Below, piece by piece: positions 24,340 through 36,376 of a stretch of 64,000 nt of DNA (positions are counted from its first letter, which is position 1; each line of letters opens with the position of its first letter). Location of the stretch: contig JBBHKE010003003.1 of the NCBI GenBank assembly GCA_037447655.1, positions 124,001-188,000 on the forward strand, given 5' to 3'. This DNA is from Zygnema cylindricum (taxonomy: Eukaryota; Streptophyta; Zygnematophyceae; Zygnematales; Zygnemataceae). A program made the translations under genes and the position numbers. Below the pieces are notes generated by a model. It had not been told where the DNA came from and searched no databases. It saw only the letters and a list, made by a program, of their open reading frames with translations.

Positions 24340-25250
24340 CTATAACTACTAGATGCTTTACTAAGATTATATATTCCCTTTTTAGATCATAAACTCTATA
24401 TCCTTAAACATCCCCATCATATCCTAATAAGTATCCCAGTTTTCCTTTAGGATCTAGCTTCCAATTAGACCGATTTGTATCTAGACTGAATACTTGACTG
24501 CCGAAATACCTTTAAAGGAGAAATGTCTGGTTTCCTGCCGGTCCATCTCTCATAAGGTGTTTGACCTTCTATAGCTGAAGTAATAACTCTATTTTTGAGG
24601 TAATTAGCACGGTTCATTGCTTCTGCCCAAATCCTTTTATCCGACAACATACTTCTAGTACTATCACGTAGTGTCCTATTTAATCTTTCAGCTACCCCAT
24701 TCTGTTCCGGGTTTTCTGGAACTCTCTTTTGGTGTTCGACTCCATCTTCCCTCAGAAAAATATCAAACTGGTTAGAAGTATACTCTCCACCATTGTCACT
24801 CTTTACTCTCTTGATTGGAGTTTCATGGAGTTTTTCGCTCCATGCTTTATATTGTCTAAAACAATCCTGAGCTTTTGACTTGTTTTTCAAAAAATACACC
24901 CTGGAATACCGAGACTAATCATCAATGATAGTCATCATAAATCTCTTCCCCCGCGGTGAGGGCACTTTGGCCGGTCCCCAAATATCTCTGTGTACTAAAT
25001 CTAAAATTTTTCTCCCATATAGGTGGTTGTTTTGGGAAAGGGTAATCTGTGTGTTTACCTTGAGCACATCCACTACAATCACTTAGATTCTCACTCTCAC
25101 CGAACGGAGTCCTTTATACCACTCTCATCTTTATCATCTCTCTTAACTTACCTAGATTCACATGCCTGAGCCTTTTATGCCACATCATTATATCATGAAC
25201 ACCAGCATAATAAAGTTTCTTCTTTTCATTGCTTAAAATAGGCTTAAACA
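24340..25250 (-). pseudogene. Copia B integrase with GAG-pre-integrase segment
   Basis: HKRLRHVNLGKLREMIKM and CSGCAQGKH (zinc region) are followed, after stops, by an open stretch 24899-24465. This contains the DDE core: KSDNGGEYTSNQFDIFLRED and PEQNGVAERLNRTLRDS (last Asp and Glu of the triad), then ANYLKNRVITSAI and YERWTGRKPDISPLKVF. The first Asp region is degraded. The linker to RT lies at 23906-24325. Confidence 0.8.
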
Positions 25251-25389
25251 TCCCTTGGCTACCTTTTTCAGCAGTGAAATAGACTTCCTCCTCGAAACTA
25301 GCAGTAAAGACTCAATTCCTACTTCTAGTATCAAAACCATTATCATCTAATACAGGCGTAGAGATGAGGTTTTTTTTCAGCCCCGGAGT

Positions 25390-25870
25390 AAACAATACAT
25401 CGGAGAATGTTCCTATGGATGTCTTTCCTTCTACTTACATTTTCATATCCACCGATCCTACAAGAGTGGTACTGACTATCCTCCCATCCCCGTACTCTAT
25501 CTCTACGGTGGGAATCTTTTTTATCTTAGTGAACAAGTGTTTATCCTTACACATGTGTATAGAGGCACCTGAATCTATAATCCAGCATGCTTCACCTTTC
25601 AATCCACCGAAAGCACATTTCTTCATTCGTGGATTTCTACTTCGTTTATCGCTTCCAACTCCTTATCCAATAGGAGCTCATCGTCCTCGTCTTCGGATTC
25701 GACCTCATGAACCTATGTCAAATGGGCCTTTTTCTTTCCTCTCGGGTTACCACCGGTCTACCCCTCCTTTAACCAAATCTCGATTAGCTTAGAGCACTCC
25801 CCGATATAGTGCCCTGGTTTCTTACAAAAATGACATAAACCCTTGGGAGTCTTGGTCGGAACTCGTCGGT
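25390..25870 (-). pseudogene. Copia B zinc knuckle and protease
   Basis: CHFCKKPGHYIGEC, a perfect CX2CX4HX4C knuckle, lies near 25800-25840. Downstream on the minus strand CWIIDSGASIHMCKDKHLF is the aspartic protease active site (25540-25600), followed by VEIEYGDGRIVSTTLVGSV. The two pieces are in different frames. Confidence 0.75.
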
Positions 25871-26380
25871 CTGATTTTTCTACTCCCCCCCTTAGTAAGT
25901 TTTGACCGGTCTTCGGGAATCCTTCTTCCTCCAATCGGTCCCTTGCCCACTTTTTCCTCCCCTTTGGATCTCAATCGTATTCTCTCGAAAGAGAATCATT
26001 CCTACCACTGAGTTCGATATCCACCTTGAGTACAGCAAGTCCTGCACACGATTGACTATGTTCTCGAACTCATCGGGTAACTTCATCAGTAAACAATTAA
26101 CCTTTTCCTTTTCACTAAATTCTTTTCCAACACTCTCTAGCTCCATGAAAAGTGTAACAAGCTCATTGCAAAAATCCAACATCGTCCCCCCTTTGTATAC
26201 ATACTCCTTAATTTTCTGATCAACCAACTGTTGTTGTTGAATCGTACCACTTCAATACATCTCTATGAGAGCCATCCAAAGATCGGATTCCTTTTCTACC
26301 GGCAAATGAGGACATGCAAGCCCTTGAGTAAGATGGCGGAGGATAGAAGCATGGTTTAGGGATTTTTTTTATTCTTTTTG
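25870..26380 (-). pseudogene. Copia B gag, N-terminus missing
   Basis: VEKESDLWMALIEMY and, after a stop, LVDQKIKEYVYKGGTMLDFC, ELESVGKEFSEKEKV and LLMKLPDEFENIVNRV match the copia-type gag (UBN2-like) domain. I cannot find the start region; upstream of about 26380 the sequence becomes the repeated leader DNA. Confidence 0.65.
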
Positions 26381-26389
26381 TGTGCTTTA

Positions 26390-26731
26390 ACAATAAACTT
26401 TGTTCGTTAATATTTGTGTTGTTAACGCAAACACAAATTTCTGTTGCAAACATAGTTTATGGTTATTTTTTGCTGATTTTGTGAGAGTAATAATAAACTT
26501 TGTTCGTTACGATAAATTATTGTTAGCTCAAAGACAAATTTGAGTTATAAACGTGGTTAAGACCGCAAAGAGTATAAAACGTTTGTTAGCAGTATTGTTA
26601 TTACTGCAAACACAAAAATGTGTTACAAGCATGGTTCGTAGTTTATTTTACCTCTTTTTGTGAGCGTGAACATTAAAAGTTGTTGTCACAAATATCTTTG
26701 TTAGCGCAAACCCAAATTTGTGTTAATAACA
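26390..26731 (-). repeat. Diverged tandem repeat in the copia B leader
   Basis: Three to four imperfect units of about 90-110 bp sit between the 5' LTR and gag. On the plus strand each carries ATAAACTTTGTTCGTTA-like and GCAAACACAAATTTGTGTT-like blocks. No coding motif is present. Confidence 0.5.
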
Positions 26732-27793
26732 TGCAACTTTGAGACCTCCATAGGTCCTAAGAATGGACAGCTTGCAAGAAGCCTCTAGGATAACCCTAAC
26801 CCTTTCGTGTTTCAAGAATAATAACTACCACCTTGGCAGACAAAAACACTGACCACCTGCACCCCTGTGAAGGCAAGACTCCACTGAGAGGATTCCAAAA
26901 AGAATCTCTGAATTTATTCCCCTGAGCAGTAAGTTATCGAGGGTCAAAGTTGACCTTTTGTACAAAAGCTCTCTGGGAGAGAGGGTCCTATCTACCAAAT
27001 TTTTCTAAGTCCTATCTCTCTCTAAAACTCTATCTAATGATGTACGACACAAATCATACTACACTGCCGTACACACAAGTACAGCTGCCGGTGTACTTTT
27101 TCAACATATATTGTACAACATGGCTTAAATGTCGACACATGTCATATTCGGATTCGGTCCTGTAATCCTCGGAGATGCTACGATCCATTGTAACTGTGCC
27201 ACGTGTCATCCGATGTGGCGATGACCATAAACCGCCGAGATTCTCTTCCGCGATCTCGGCATTCTTCCCGGCCGTTCGATTGAATGCAGATTTCAATCGT
27301 AGCCGTCATAAATACTTGCACGGTATTTGTTTCGTTAAAGAAACAAATGTGCGGTACTTTTTTCTTATCCGTACCGTAATCCGTACTTTTATATAACTGG
27401 TCCTATGTATCCTGTAAACAGTTGTCGTTTAATGAATTATCCTACATGGTAACATTTAAATAACTAACAAACCCTGTACCATGTAACTTTAGTCCTAGAC
27501 TTAATGGATAAGTCTACCAGCTACCGGCTGCTTTAACGGACGGCAGGTACCAGGATCAAATTCTGGATCCGACATCTCCCTTTTAAGTAAATAAACTACC
27601 TATCCGCAAATCAACTAATCTATTTCCCGTAAACCTTTAGATAGCCTAGGTAGCCATGGCTCTAGCTTTCTCTCCAACTTCTCAATGACTGCAGCAAGTG
27701 TGGGAGAAATTAGAGGCAGACTGCCTCGGCTTCTTTTTGGATTTCATTTTAGACCTAGAAAATACTAAAAGAAAAGAACCATCAATTTCTACA
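26732..27793 (-). repeat. 5' LTR of copia B
   Basis: Starts TGCAACTTTGAG and ends TTTCTACA on the plus strand, and is followed by the target copy CGCAT. It aligns along its whole length with 21330-22398. The conserved hairpin is shorter here because one arm has a deletion near 27705. No clear primer-binding site follows it. Confidence 0.85.
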
Positions 27794-27798
27794 CGCAT

Positions 27799-28448
27799 TT
27801 TATAACCTTTTTTTCATCGTTTAATGCATAACGTGCGCAATGTCCGCGCGTTCGTTTCGTGGGTATTATGACCAATTTAAACTTCAAATCTTCAATTGAG
27901 CACAATGTAATTTATTACCAAGTCATCGCATACACTACTTTTGTACTTTTTTCAAACAAAAGTTTGAGCACCGGGAGCTTTTAAGAATAGTTTGTACCAG
28001 CATCATTATATTACAGTTTTTATTTCAAATAGTATTGACATCGCAGAGGACTTTAAACATGAAAAGAGGCCAACGAGTGTGTCGTACAATGTTTGGTTAT
28101 TGGGTGAATGGGCGGATCGGCCAAATTGACATTGATGTGAAGTTTTTATTTTGTTTTAGTTTTTGTTACTCGGTTTGCGTCGGGTATACTTTTTGTTTCG
28201 GTTAAGCGGTACGTATGGTCATTGTTACGTCGTTTTGATTGATATCGTACTTCGGTTCATTTAGTGCGTAAGATCGTGGTACAGTGTTAATGTCCAGCGC
28301 ACGATTAAGTTTGGCGTCATAATGTTTTATTAGGCGCCCACTTTTGTTTTGGCACGTTAGGATAACATTTTATTAGGCGGTCTCAATAAACGTACAAAAT
28401 CGTTTAATGACAGGGGTTTACTCGCAGTCAGCTCCATTGTGTTGGGCC
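27799..28448. other. Intergenic, no gene seen
   Basis: Continuation of the DNA interrupted by copia B. I see only short open frames without motifs and no repeat ends. Confidence 0.4.
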
Positions 28449-29683
28449 AGTAAACAACCTTTCGAAGTTATGATTGGTGCCACGCCGTAAGTGTTCACAT
28501 TTGAAAATTTAAAAATATTCTTTGAACGGATAATGTGAACAATAAAATCTGTACCACCGGAGATAGTTAATGGTTTGTAGGAAAAGTTTGCTGCCAGATT
28601 TTAGTTTTGAAAATGGAAATCGAAATTTCAAAACGGAATGGCAAAAAGACGTCGCAAACTTTGAAGGTCGGTGGATGTCAGACAGAGCGTGCGATGATAC
28701 TTTTGGTTGACTTGCATCTAGTGTGCTAGGCGGCGCATGGCGTGTACGACGTGTAGGCTTGCGATCTCCTGTTTGAAATAGATATGTTTTTGTTTTTTTA
28801 CGTGTACCAATGGTACACGACCATTGTGAAGCGAAACTCTCCTCGCGAGGAGAATACCTTCACACAGGATGATATGCGCGGTTGCTTCGAGGATTTCAAA
28901 AAGTGAAGTATCCAACCGTCAAGAATCACGCCTACATCATTTGGAGCATCCCAACAGCTTTCTTGTAACGATGTTTCGTCTTACAAAAAAAATTAGGGTA
29001 CGGCTCTGTACGGCGCTATACGAAAACGTACGGCGTCAAATAACAAACCCCAATTTTCGTCTAATGGAATGTTACCCTTAGGGTGAACTTCCATTAGAGG
29101 AAAATTGGGTTTGTTTACTAGAGGCCGTACAATTTCGTACAGTTTGGTACCATTTTTTTTTTGCAAGACGAAACATGTTTATTGGATAACTCCAATATTA
29201 TAGGCGTAAGTATTGACCGTTGGATGTTTCACTTTTTGAGCTTCGTGAAGATATCATGCAAGTCGTCTAGTGTGAAGAGACTCTCCTAAGCAAGGAGAGT
29301 TTCTTCACACGGGTCACATACCATTGGTACACGTGAAAAGTAAAAAAAATATCCACCACAAAAAAGTGATGAGAAACGACCATGTCCTACAGGCCATGTG
29401 CCTTCCGCTACTATGTAAGGAGGTCGACCCAAATATCCTCGCACGCTCCTCAGACATCCGCTGACCTTCAAACTTTGCGGCGCCTTTTTGCCATTCCGTT
29501 TTGAAATTTTGATTTCCAATTTCAAAATTATAATTTGGTCGCAAAATTTTTGTACGAATCATTAACTACCTCACTTGTACAAATATTACATACAGATTTT
29601 TAGTTTGAAGAATATTTTTAGATTTTAACAATCTGAAAACTAACCTACGTGGCGCCAATTATAATTGAGAAACGATGTTTACT
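28449..29683. repeat. 1.2-kb imperfect palindrome (fold-back element)
   Basis: The arms 28449-29077 and 29081-29683 are inverted copies of each other, separated only by TTA at 29078-29080. The centre reads GTTACCC-TTA-GGGTGAAC. Matching blocks include AATTTCAAAACGGAATGGCA, CAAACTTTGAAGGT, GTACCAATGGTACAC and TGTGAAG-type hairpins around 28826-28866 and 29266-29310. There is no coding sequence. It may be a fold-back element, or two inverted Harbinger-type elements sharing one TTA site. Confidence 0.7.
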
Positions 29684-29817
29684 CGCACGACATTATAGAA
29701 CGCCGAGCCAATAAACACTAGAAATAGACTTCTCCGCATATTTACTAGGACGACTTAATGGAGAACACGCATTCGTGTCTCAATATGTGTGAGTTGGAGT
29801 CTGAGTGGAGTCAGTTA

Positions 29818-29869
29818 CGCCGCGAATTATAATTAAAGCAAAGAAATAATTAGAGTAAAAATATGAAAA

Positions 29870-29909
<40 letters not shown>

Positions 29910-30374
29910 CTCTAATTTGTGTAGTCATTTTTTTTCAAAAAACAAATTTTATTCTAATTTATCAATAACTCTAATTCGGGTTTCTTTCCGTACTAGTTAT
30001 CCACGCTGATATCTTTATTGTAAATAAGGTACACGTACAAAATCTGACATGTTTCACGTCATTATGTCGTTTGCACTACGCAGAATATGACGTTTGCACT
30101 AGGCGGTTTGTGAAAACACAATTACATGATAACAGCCTATATTAATTAATTTTTGTACTTTTTTAGTTAATAAAGTATAACTTTGCACGGTCAGACACCG
30201 ACCTTACGCCACACTATTTAAAAAGGCACTATATTAGAGTTGTTAATGTTGTTTAAAAAATTACCTTAAAAAATGTAAAGAATAGTTTAGAATTATGTAC
30301 TCTATTGAGGGTGTTAGAGTCAAAATTTGAGCTGACAGATTTTGCTTACATAAAGCTAATTACGATTCGCGGTA
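29818..30374. mobile_element. MITE of the CACCGCG subfamily, 557 bp, with a TA microsatellite
   Basis: Left end CGCCGCGAATTATAATTA and right end TAATTACGATTCGCGGTA are inverted and flanked by TA. The inside holds a run of alternating TA at 29872-29906. It is related to the copies at 9714 and 55184. There is no coding capacity. Confidence 0.6.
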
Positions 30375-30439
30375 TAGTTTAAGTTGCGTTTGTAGTAGTA
30401 GATGCATCATGCGTCTGAAATAGTGATGCATCAAAGTTA

Positions 30440-30545
30440 AGTGAGAGTGAGTGTAAAGAAGAAGTAAGTGAGAGAAATGAGAGTAAGTGAGTGAGTGAGA
30501 AGAAGAGATGTGAGTGAGTAAGAAGAGTGAGAGTGAGATTTTGTT
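30440..30545. repeat. GAGT-rich simple repeat
   Basis: Repeated GTGAGAGTGAGT, AAGAAG and GTGAGTGAGTGAG units on the plus strand. Open frames through it are artefacts of the repeat. Confidence 0.8.
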
Positions 30546-30758
30546 AATTGGAAAGCCTTCGGCTGAATAAAACTATATTGGCCGATGTACTTTGTTGTGA
30601 GATTGTGAGATTGTTTTGTCAAGCTTCCATTGTGTATGTGCATATGATTTTGTATGGTTGGTTTAAGTGCAACATTCTTATTTTTATTATACAAGTCTAT
30701 ACGAATCGATTCGTTTTCCTGTGCACAGAATTCTTCTAAAGATGGTTTGTGTCGGTTA

Positions 30759-30778
30759 GGCTATGTGCCCATGTAGCC
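30759..30778. repeat. Solitary Harbinger-like terminal repeat
   Basis: GGCTATGTGCCCATGTAGCC, preceded by TTA, resembles the GGCTGCGGCCCCATGT end of the element at 57641-58425. No matching far end was found. Confidence 0.4.
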
Positions 30779-30841
30779 TATACTTCGAGGTGTTACTTTA
30801 TATTTTAGTGAACATGATTTGTACTTATTTGTAGATCGTTA

Positions 30842-31832
30842 AGAGGTGTCCCCATGTAATAAAGTATCGACTTTTCTGTGTCCTTTTGCCTCAAAATCTA
30901 GAGAACGGTGAGAAAAAATTTGGCCGTACGAGAAAATCATTTTTACCATAGTGCAGTGAACGTCAATTCAATATTTCGAATGTACTGCAAGTAAAAGTCA
31001 ATTCGATACTTTGAATGTATTGCATGTTTGTCGTCCTGTGAACAAATTTTGGCCTTTTCCTCTTTTTGACCCCAGGGTAAGAGAATCCAACCCATCAAAA
31101 AAAATCACAAAAAATCACCTCGAGAGGGTGTTTTTAATTAAAGTATCGCCCAAACAGCAAATGAAAAATGACCCACGCACGCGCCACACGAGTGTGAAAA
31201 TTTTAGGACGTGGGAGAGTACTCGCTATTTTTGTCCTTGTTCGTCGAGCGCATTTACGGAAAAGACAAGCATGTACATAAAATATTATGAAAGGGTCTCG
31301 GACCTCCACTTTCATTCATGGGGCTTTTGCAGAATTTTGCGTCGTCGTCGCCTCTCCCCTCTCCCTCTCATACGTTCACTTTTATCCCATACTTATTAGA
31401 ATGAGGCACGACAATACTAGTATGAAATGAAAGATATTTGAAAAATAATACTTTTGACTATCTTTATTTATATTTTTATTCCAAGTCAAGTGAGAAATAT
31501 CGAAAATACAAAATCGGGTAGCCATGGCCGAAATTTCTTGAATATGTGACGTCGACGTTTTCACAAGTGAGCACGGCGGCATAATGTCACAAAACCCTAA
31601 AAATCTAACATGTCATAAAATTACAAAAATTTAACCGTCTAGAACCATCGTTATTTTTGTTGGCGTCACCAATTTCGTAATCGTCTTCAACCGTCACAAG
31701 CGTCTACAACTGTCACATGTCAAAGTTCCGATTTCATTTTCACACATTGAGACGCTCTTCAAAGAAGTACGGAGAATCATCACTACAATCCAAAATACTT
31801 TATCAAAGTACGGACTACATGGGGGCACCTCC
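30842..31832. mobile_element. PIF/Harbinger-like non-autonomous element 1, 991 bp
   Basis: Inverted ends AGAGGTGTCCCCATGTA and TACATGGGGGCACCTCC are flanked by TTA on both sides (30839-30841 and 31833-31835). A 3-bp TWA target duplication is the signature of PIF/Harbinger. The interior (CATGAATGAAAGTGGAGG, GACCCACGCACGCGCCACAC) recurs in reverse orientation in element 2 at 55760-56714. No transposase frame is visible. Confidence 0.75.
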
Positions 31833-31835
31833 TTA

Positions 31836-32100
31836 CAATGTGCATAAATGAAATATTCACTTTGAAATGTGACGGTTGTAGACATGGGTACCACTTGTGA
31901 CGGTGGCAACATCACAAGTTTGAGAACTTTTCCCCATGGCTTCCCGATTTTTTTTTTCATCTTTCTCACTCGACCTTCTATCAAGCTATGCTCAAAGGTG
32001 GTAAAAAAAAAAATTAAATCTTTTTCATTTCATACAATCTTTTTTGTGCTTCATTCCAAATTTAAGACTCGGTAAAAAAAAGTGAGCATGCCCAGTGAAG
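31836..32100. repeat. Partial inverted copy of the Harbinger-like family
   Basis: TGTGACGGTTGTAGAC, a CACTTGTGAC block, and the CCATGG...CCCGATTT block recur in the same order and orientation in 55875-56085. Neither end is preserved. Confidence 0.5.
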
Positions 32101-32270
32101 GATTACCCCAAACCCTTAACTAAAATGTTTTTTGCACACAAATACATAAAAATTCATCAAATAACTTGTCTACATTGTTGAAAATCTCCATCTCAAATGA
32201 ACTAACTAATCAGGTTAATATTCGTGTTCGTAATCTTGTCTTTCAAAGACGTTGCTTCCCGAGTCACGCG

Positions 32271-33236
32271 TGAAATTCTAGGAGCTCCATAGCCTCCCAG
32301 AATGCACAACTAAACCTACGCCTCTAGAATAGCCCGGACCCATTTTGGTTTGAAAACGAAAAGTAGCCACCCGGGCAAGTAATCTTTCAAACCAACTTAA
32401 CCCTAGTGAAGGGAGGACTCTTTTGAAAGCGTCGCAAAATAAATCATTGAAAACTCTCACCCGAGCGGGATGTTATGGCTGATCAAGGTCAACAAATATA
32501 TACAGGATTTCTCTAGGAGAGAGGTACTAGAAAACTTCCTAAGTTCCAAAGTCCTTCTCACAACCTCTATCTAGTGACAAATCTACCAATCACAACAGTG
32601 TAACATACAATTTGTAGAGGGGAAGGTACACTAGCCGTGTTATTATTTGTACGGCTTTTGTACGACACCACTGAGGACGATGTACCTTCCATGTCTGACG
32701 CCATGGATTTGTTCCGTCTCCCTTTGTTGACCTCAGGTGACCTGCCAAGTGTCATTATGTCAACTCATTTGGCATAAGACGCCAAAAGAGCCATTCCGAG
32801 ATGCCGCCGCTCACGCGGGCAGTCTGCTCATATTTTCCATACCAATGTCGTCCGTCCGATTTTGGCGGCGCGCAAAATGTTCTTCATGGCCGTCATACTT
32901 CTTCCTGTTCTATGTTCACTAGTTCGGTTGTTAGCCGTTAAATTATTACATGGCTTGTGAACTATTTATTACATTGTTGAAGCCTACATCCGTAGCGATT
33001 ATTCTACGACTTACCGAATAAGGCGGAATACTAATTTGGACTTTGTAGACCAAGGATCAAACCTAGGCTAGTCTAATATTTTTGATACAATCTCCTCATA
33101 TCTCTTTGCCTCTATCCTTCGTTAGTCTACACATTGTCTACTAAGGAGACAACCATGGTGACTCTCCGCCTAACTCTGTTTCTTCTCTCTAGAGTCTAGA
33201 AAATAAACTAGTGACCTGAGAATTACTTTTTCAACA
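32271..33236. repeat. Solo LTR related to the copia B LTR
   Basis: It starts TGAAATTCTAGGAGCTCCATAG, comparable to TGCAACTTTGAGACCTCCATAG of copia B, and ends TTTTTCAACA. Shared blocks include GCTCCATAG, a GTCAACA block after GGCTGATCAAG, and TCTAGAAAATA near the right end. No internal region is attached. Flanking 5-mers (ACGCG and CGACG) do not match, so either the target duplication has decayed or the LTR is recombinant. Confidence 0.6.
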
Positions 33237-33239
33237 CGA

Positions 33240-35534
33240 CGTGCGTATGTAATATTGCATGAGAAAAAAATTGGTTTCCTACAGGATCCTTCAGAACCAC
33301 ACCACCAAGGGTCTTTGTAGCCCTAGGGAGGATATCCAAGTCAACTCCAAGACTCCGAAGAATATGAGAAACCTATTATTTCACTATGTAGCCCACTTCA
33401 GCACTATTTTTATAATTTCGTTGAAAACCAAACAGTGCATAGTACCACAATCCTTTCATACGAGCAACTAACTAAATGTATCCACTCTGTATTGAGTTTA
33501 TTACAAACACAATTCAGGCTCTCAAAAAGTGGAGGGTATTGTAAACCCAAACTTATATTTTTGACAGATGTTAATGGTCAAACGACAAACGAATTGTCAA
33601 AATTGTTGGTGTATGGAACCACACACCACATCGCATTTCAAAATAGGAACAAAATTGAGCACGCAAAGTCGCAAAAGGTTGAGAAACTCAAAAGAAGAGG
33701 ACATTCAACTATTGGCAATTAGTCTGATACAAGTCATGCAATCAATCCCTTCAGTCCATCAAAATTCCCAAGTCTAAGCCGGTGGTGAATCATACTAGAA
33801 TGTTTTACGTTGAACTCATTCGAAAAAAGAAAAAAACGTGCAGGCCAAGAAAATGAAACATTAATCAAAACGACAAATCAGTATGGTGAATCCGACTTAG
33901 GTGTCCAGAACCTTAAGAATGTCATCACCTTGCAAGATTACCTACAATACTGCGTCACCAACAGCTTTGTTATTGAAGGAAAGGACTCTTGTAGAGGAAC
34001 TTAATTATTTATGTCTCTCCAATAAAGACTCAAGTCAAAAAGCAATAGGAAAGGGGAGGTCAAGAGGCTAATCTTTTGGGCCACCATGCTACACATTTAG
34101 AGGATGTAACAGATAAACCTATATTATAAAGTTGCTCTACAAAATAATGTAATTAAATATGCGTATTATAAATTACTCAAAATAATCAACGAATAAATAG
34201 TGTTCTGGATGCTCTTAAAGATAAAAGGTGGGCCAAAAGGGAAAAGAGGTGCATATAAAAGATCTCTTTGGGGGGTGGTAGTCTCATATATGAAAGTGGC
34301 ACTTCATGGAATGGACCTCCAAGAAGAAAGAGAATAGTTATATTTAAGAATAATGATCTCAAATAAAAAAAAATATTATGTTTATTAGGGACGGCTTATG
34401 CCTGATTTCTCGAACGATATCATTATGGTTAACAATGTTCCTACCCACATCCACCTGAGCGACCACCCAATATTGATGTAGATCTATAATACCTCGGTTT
34501 ATCAGCAATTCCCTCGCAAATTTTCAAGCTTGGTTGATAGGGTGCCTATTACGGGAATAAATGGGGTGGAGATATAAATGGAATGTTAGATCGGTGAAGG
34601 ATAACATAATGAGTTGGTTTCTTTATGGTCTTGAAATTGACAAATAAACCTTTCGTCCAAAGAGAGGTATGCCCTAGAATATATACACCGATGGAACGGC
34701 AACGATCCTCTCATGACTTCGAATGGGTCTTTTTGACCTAAAACTCTTTCTAGTGGAGAACGCAATGAATATAACTAGCTTCTTCTAGAAAAGTTGGGAG
34801 CAAAGCTTATTCAAAAAAAGTTCGATTGTATGCAAACATGAGTTTAAACTGATAATCCTTTCTAACCAAAAGGTTGTAAAGAGATTTAGTCAACTTGTCG
34901 GAGTTAACAAAGATGTCTAAAATATCCAAGATCAGCCTCACCAAATGGTTTTCCCCTATTACTGCCAGATCTGAGACGTAATTTGGTTCCTCCAATGGTA
35001 CATCTTTATGACGTTTGGACTAAGAGTATGATCATCCTAGCTTTTTTTTTAAGAATGTCACTTCTATCTTGCTCCATATAGTTATAAAGTCATGGGGGCA
35101 CACGTGCGTCTATGAGACTACCCCTTCCAATATTCGTGGGTATGAGACGTCCTACTCAAAATTCATGATGGTCACAGCATTTTCATGTATGAAAATTTCA
35201 TACATGGGAGGTAACAACCTAAGGAGAGTGTTTTAGGCTGGAGCCGCAAAAAATCATGTGGAAGGGTTTAAACCTAGCCCCATTCCAAGTGTGACTGGTA
35301 ATACAATTATTTGAAAAACTTTTGGAATCCTAGTAATTGAACTACTACCATGGTCTCTTTGAGTGAGACCCATAAACACCGGCAATTGAGTTTTAATCGC
35401 CGTCGATTGTTCTCTTAAGTTCTCCTATTCCCAAAGTTCCCAGCCAAGGTCCCCAAAAACATAGAAGTGGTCAAATCCTCTAGATCGGTAAAGCAATCTA
35501 TTCTTTGGTCGCATTCACCTCGGGCAATTGGGGA
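33240..35534. other. Unrecognised intergenic DNA
   Basis: AT-rich, with scattered open frames of 60-95 codons that I do not recognise. A stretch at about 33540-34005 on the plus strand reads as Lys-rich protein in broken frames (LSKLLVYGTTHHIAFQNRNK). A fragment near 34430-34480 reads VPTHIHLSDHPIL, faintly like the end of a LINE endonuclease. Neither is enough for a call. The right end holds the copia C target site AGACC. Confidence 0.35.
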
Positions 35535-35539
35535 AGACC

Positions 35540-36376
35540 TATTGTTTTTAGAAAGCTTTAGTCCCCTCTATTTCTAGGTTGTGAGAGAGAGAGCTGTTCA
35601 GGACTCAATTTATTTTTGGGTAAGTCTAGTTCAGTATTTGTTGGAATTAGTGTGACAATGAAATTGGGAGTTCACGGTTCAGTAACACTAGGGACACACG
35701 CCGTCTACTGCGAGGAATGCTTGAGTATGTCCTTCGTAGACATGCATACATTCGGTAAGGACCACATGATTCTTGAGAGCACATCGACAGTGCCGAATTT
35801 GGTGATCGGACGGGTGACATCTGCCGCCGACAACTGTTGACGATGCATGACTAGATCACGATAACTTTTCTCTATTTTCTTGATCTGATTCTCAGTGTAA
35901 ATGTTTCTTAGAACAAAATTTTGTTTGTAGTGAATTAGTTGATTGCTGTAGAATGCGTGATTTATGACATGCCTTGTGTACACAGGTATACTCACAGTAT
36001 TTCTGTTAGACGTCTGGCTGGAATGCCTCCGTACAATTTAGTGTAGTTTCAGTATAAAAGTAGGACTTAGTAATATTTGGAGTTTAGGAACAAATGATAT
36101 GAAAATTGGACACTCAATTTTGTGTGAATTCATCTATGAATATCTCATAAATCTATAAGCACAATTAAGTGAAATCTTGTGTGTATGTTCTTCTATATGT
36201 TATGTACATTGTGGTAGATTTGTAAGACTATTTTGTCTTTGGATTGCAAGGTATTATCTTTCAAAGTTGATAATCTGCCATCACTCTTCGTGGAAGCCTC
36301 CTCTCTTGATTTGTTCTACAATGACTACTGCTGCCTCTTCTTCATCTTTGGTACTAGTAGTTGTCTCAAGACAACA
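35540..36376 (+). repeat. 5' LTR of copia C, including the gag start codon
   Basis: It begins TATTGTTTTTAG (TGTTGTTTTTAG in the 3' copy) and ends GACAACA, so the original ends were TGTTG...CAACA. The gag ATG lies at 36321, 56 bp before the LTR end. The same ATG context is repeated in the 3' LTR at 47371, directly followed there by the target copy. That fixes the LTR boundary downstream of the ATG. Confidence 0.88.

Larger units (their letters stand above)
21330..27793 (-). mobile_element. Copia B: complete but decayed Ty1/copia element, 6.46 kb
   Basis: Two about 1.06-kb direct LTRs flank a minus-strand gag-protease-integrase-RT-RNase H order, which defines Ty1/copia. A perfect 5-bp target duplication, CGCAT, occurs at 21325-21329 and 27794-27798. 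LTR termini on the minus strand are TGTAGAAA...AGTTGCA; the left LTR has TG mutated to TA on the plus strand. Coding regions carry many stops. It inserted in DNA downstream of the hAT relic. Confidence 0.9.

Noticed and set aside
34430-34480. VPTHIHLSDHPIL, like the end of a LINE endonuclease
   Set aside because: Only one short motif, with no reverse transcriptase or poly-A tail nearby.
35616-35840. Open frame SVFVGISVTMKLGVHG and its copy at 46600-46872
   Set aside because: It lies inside both LTRs of copia C, shows no gene motif, and its similarity is that of the LTRs.
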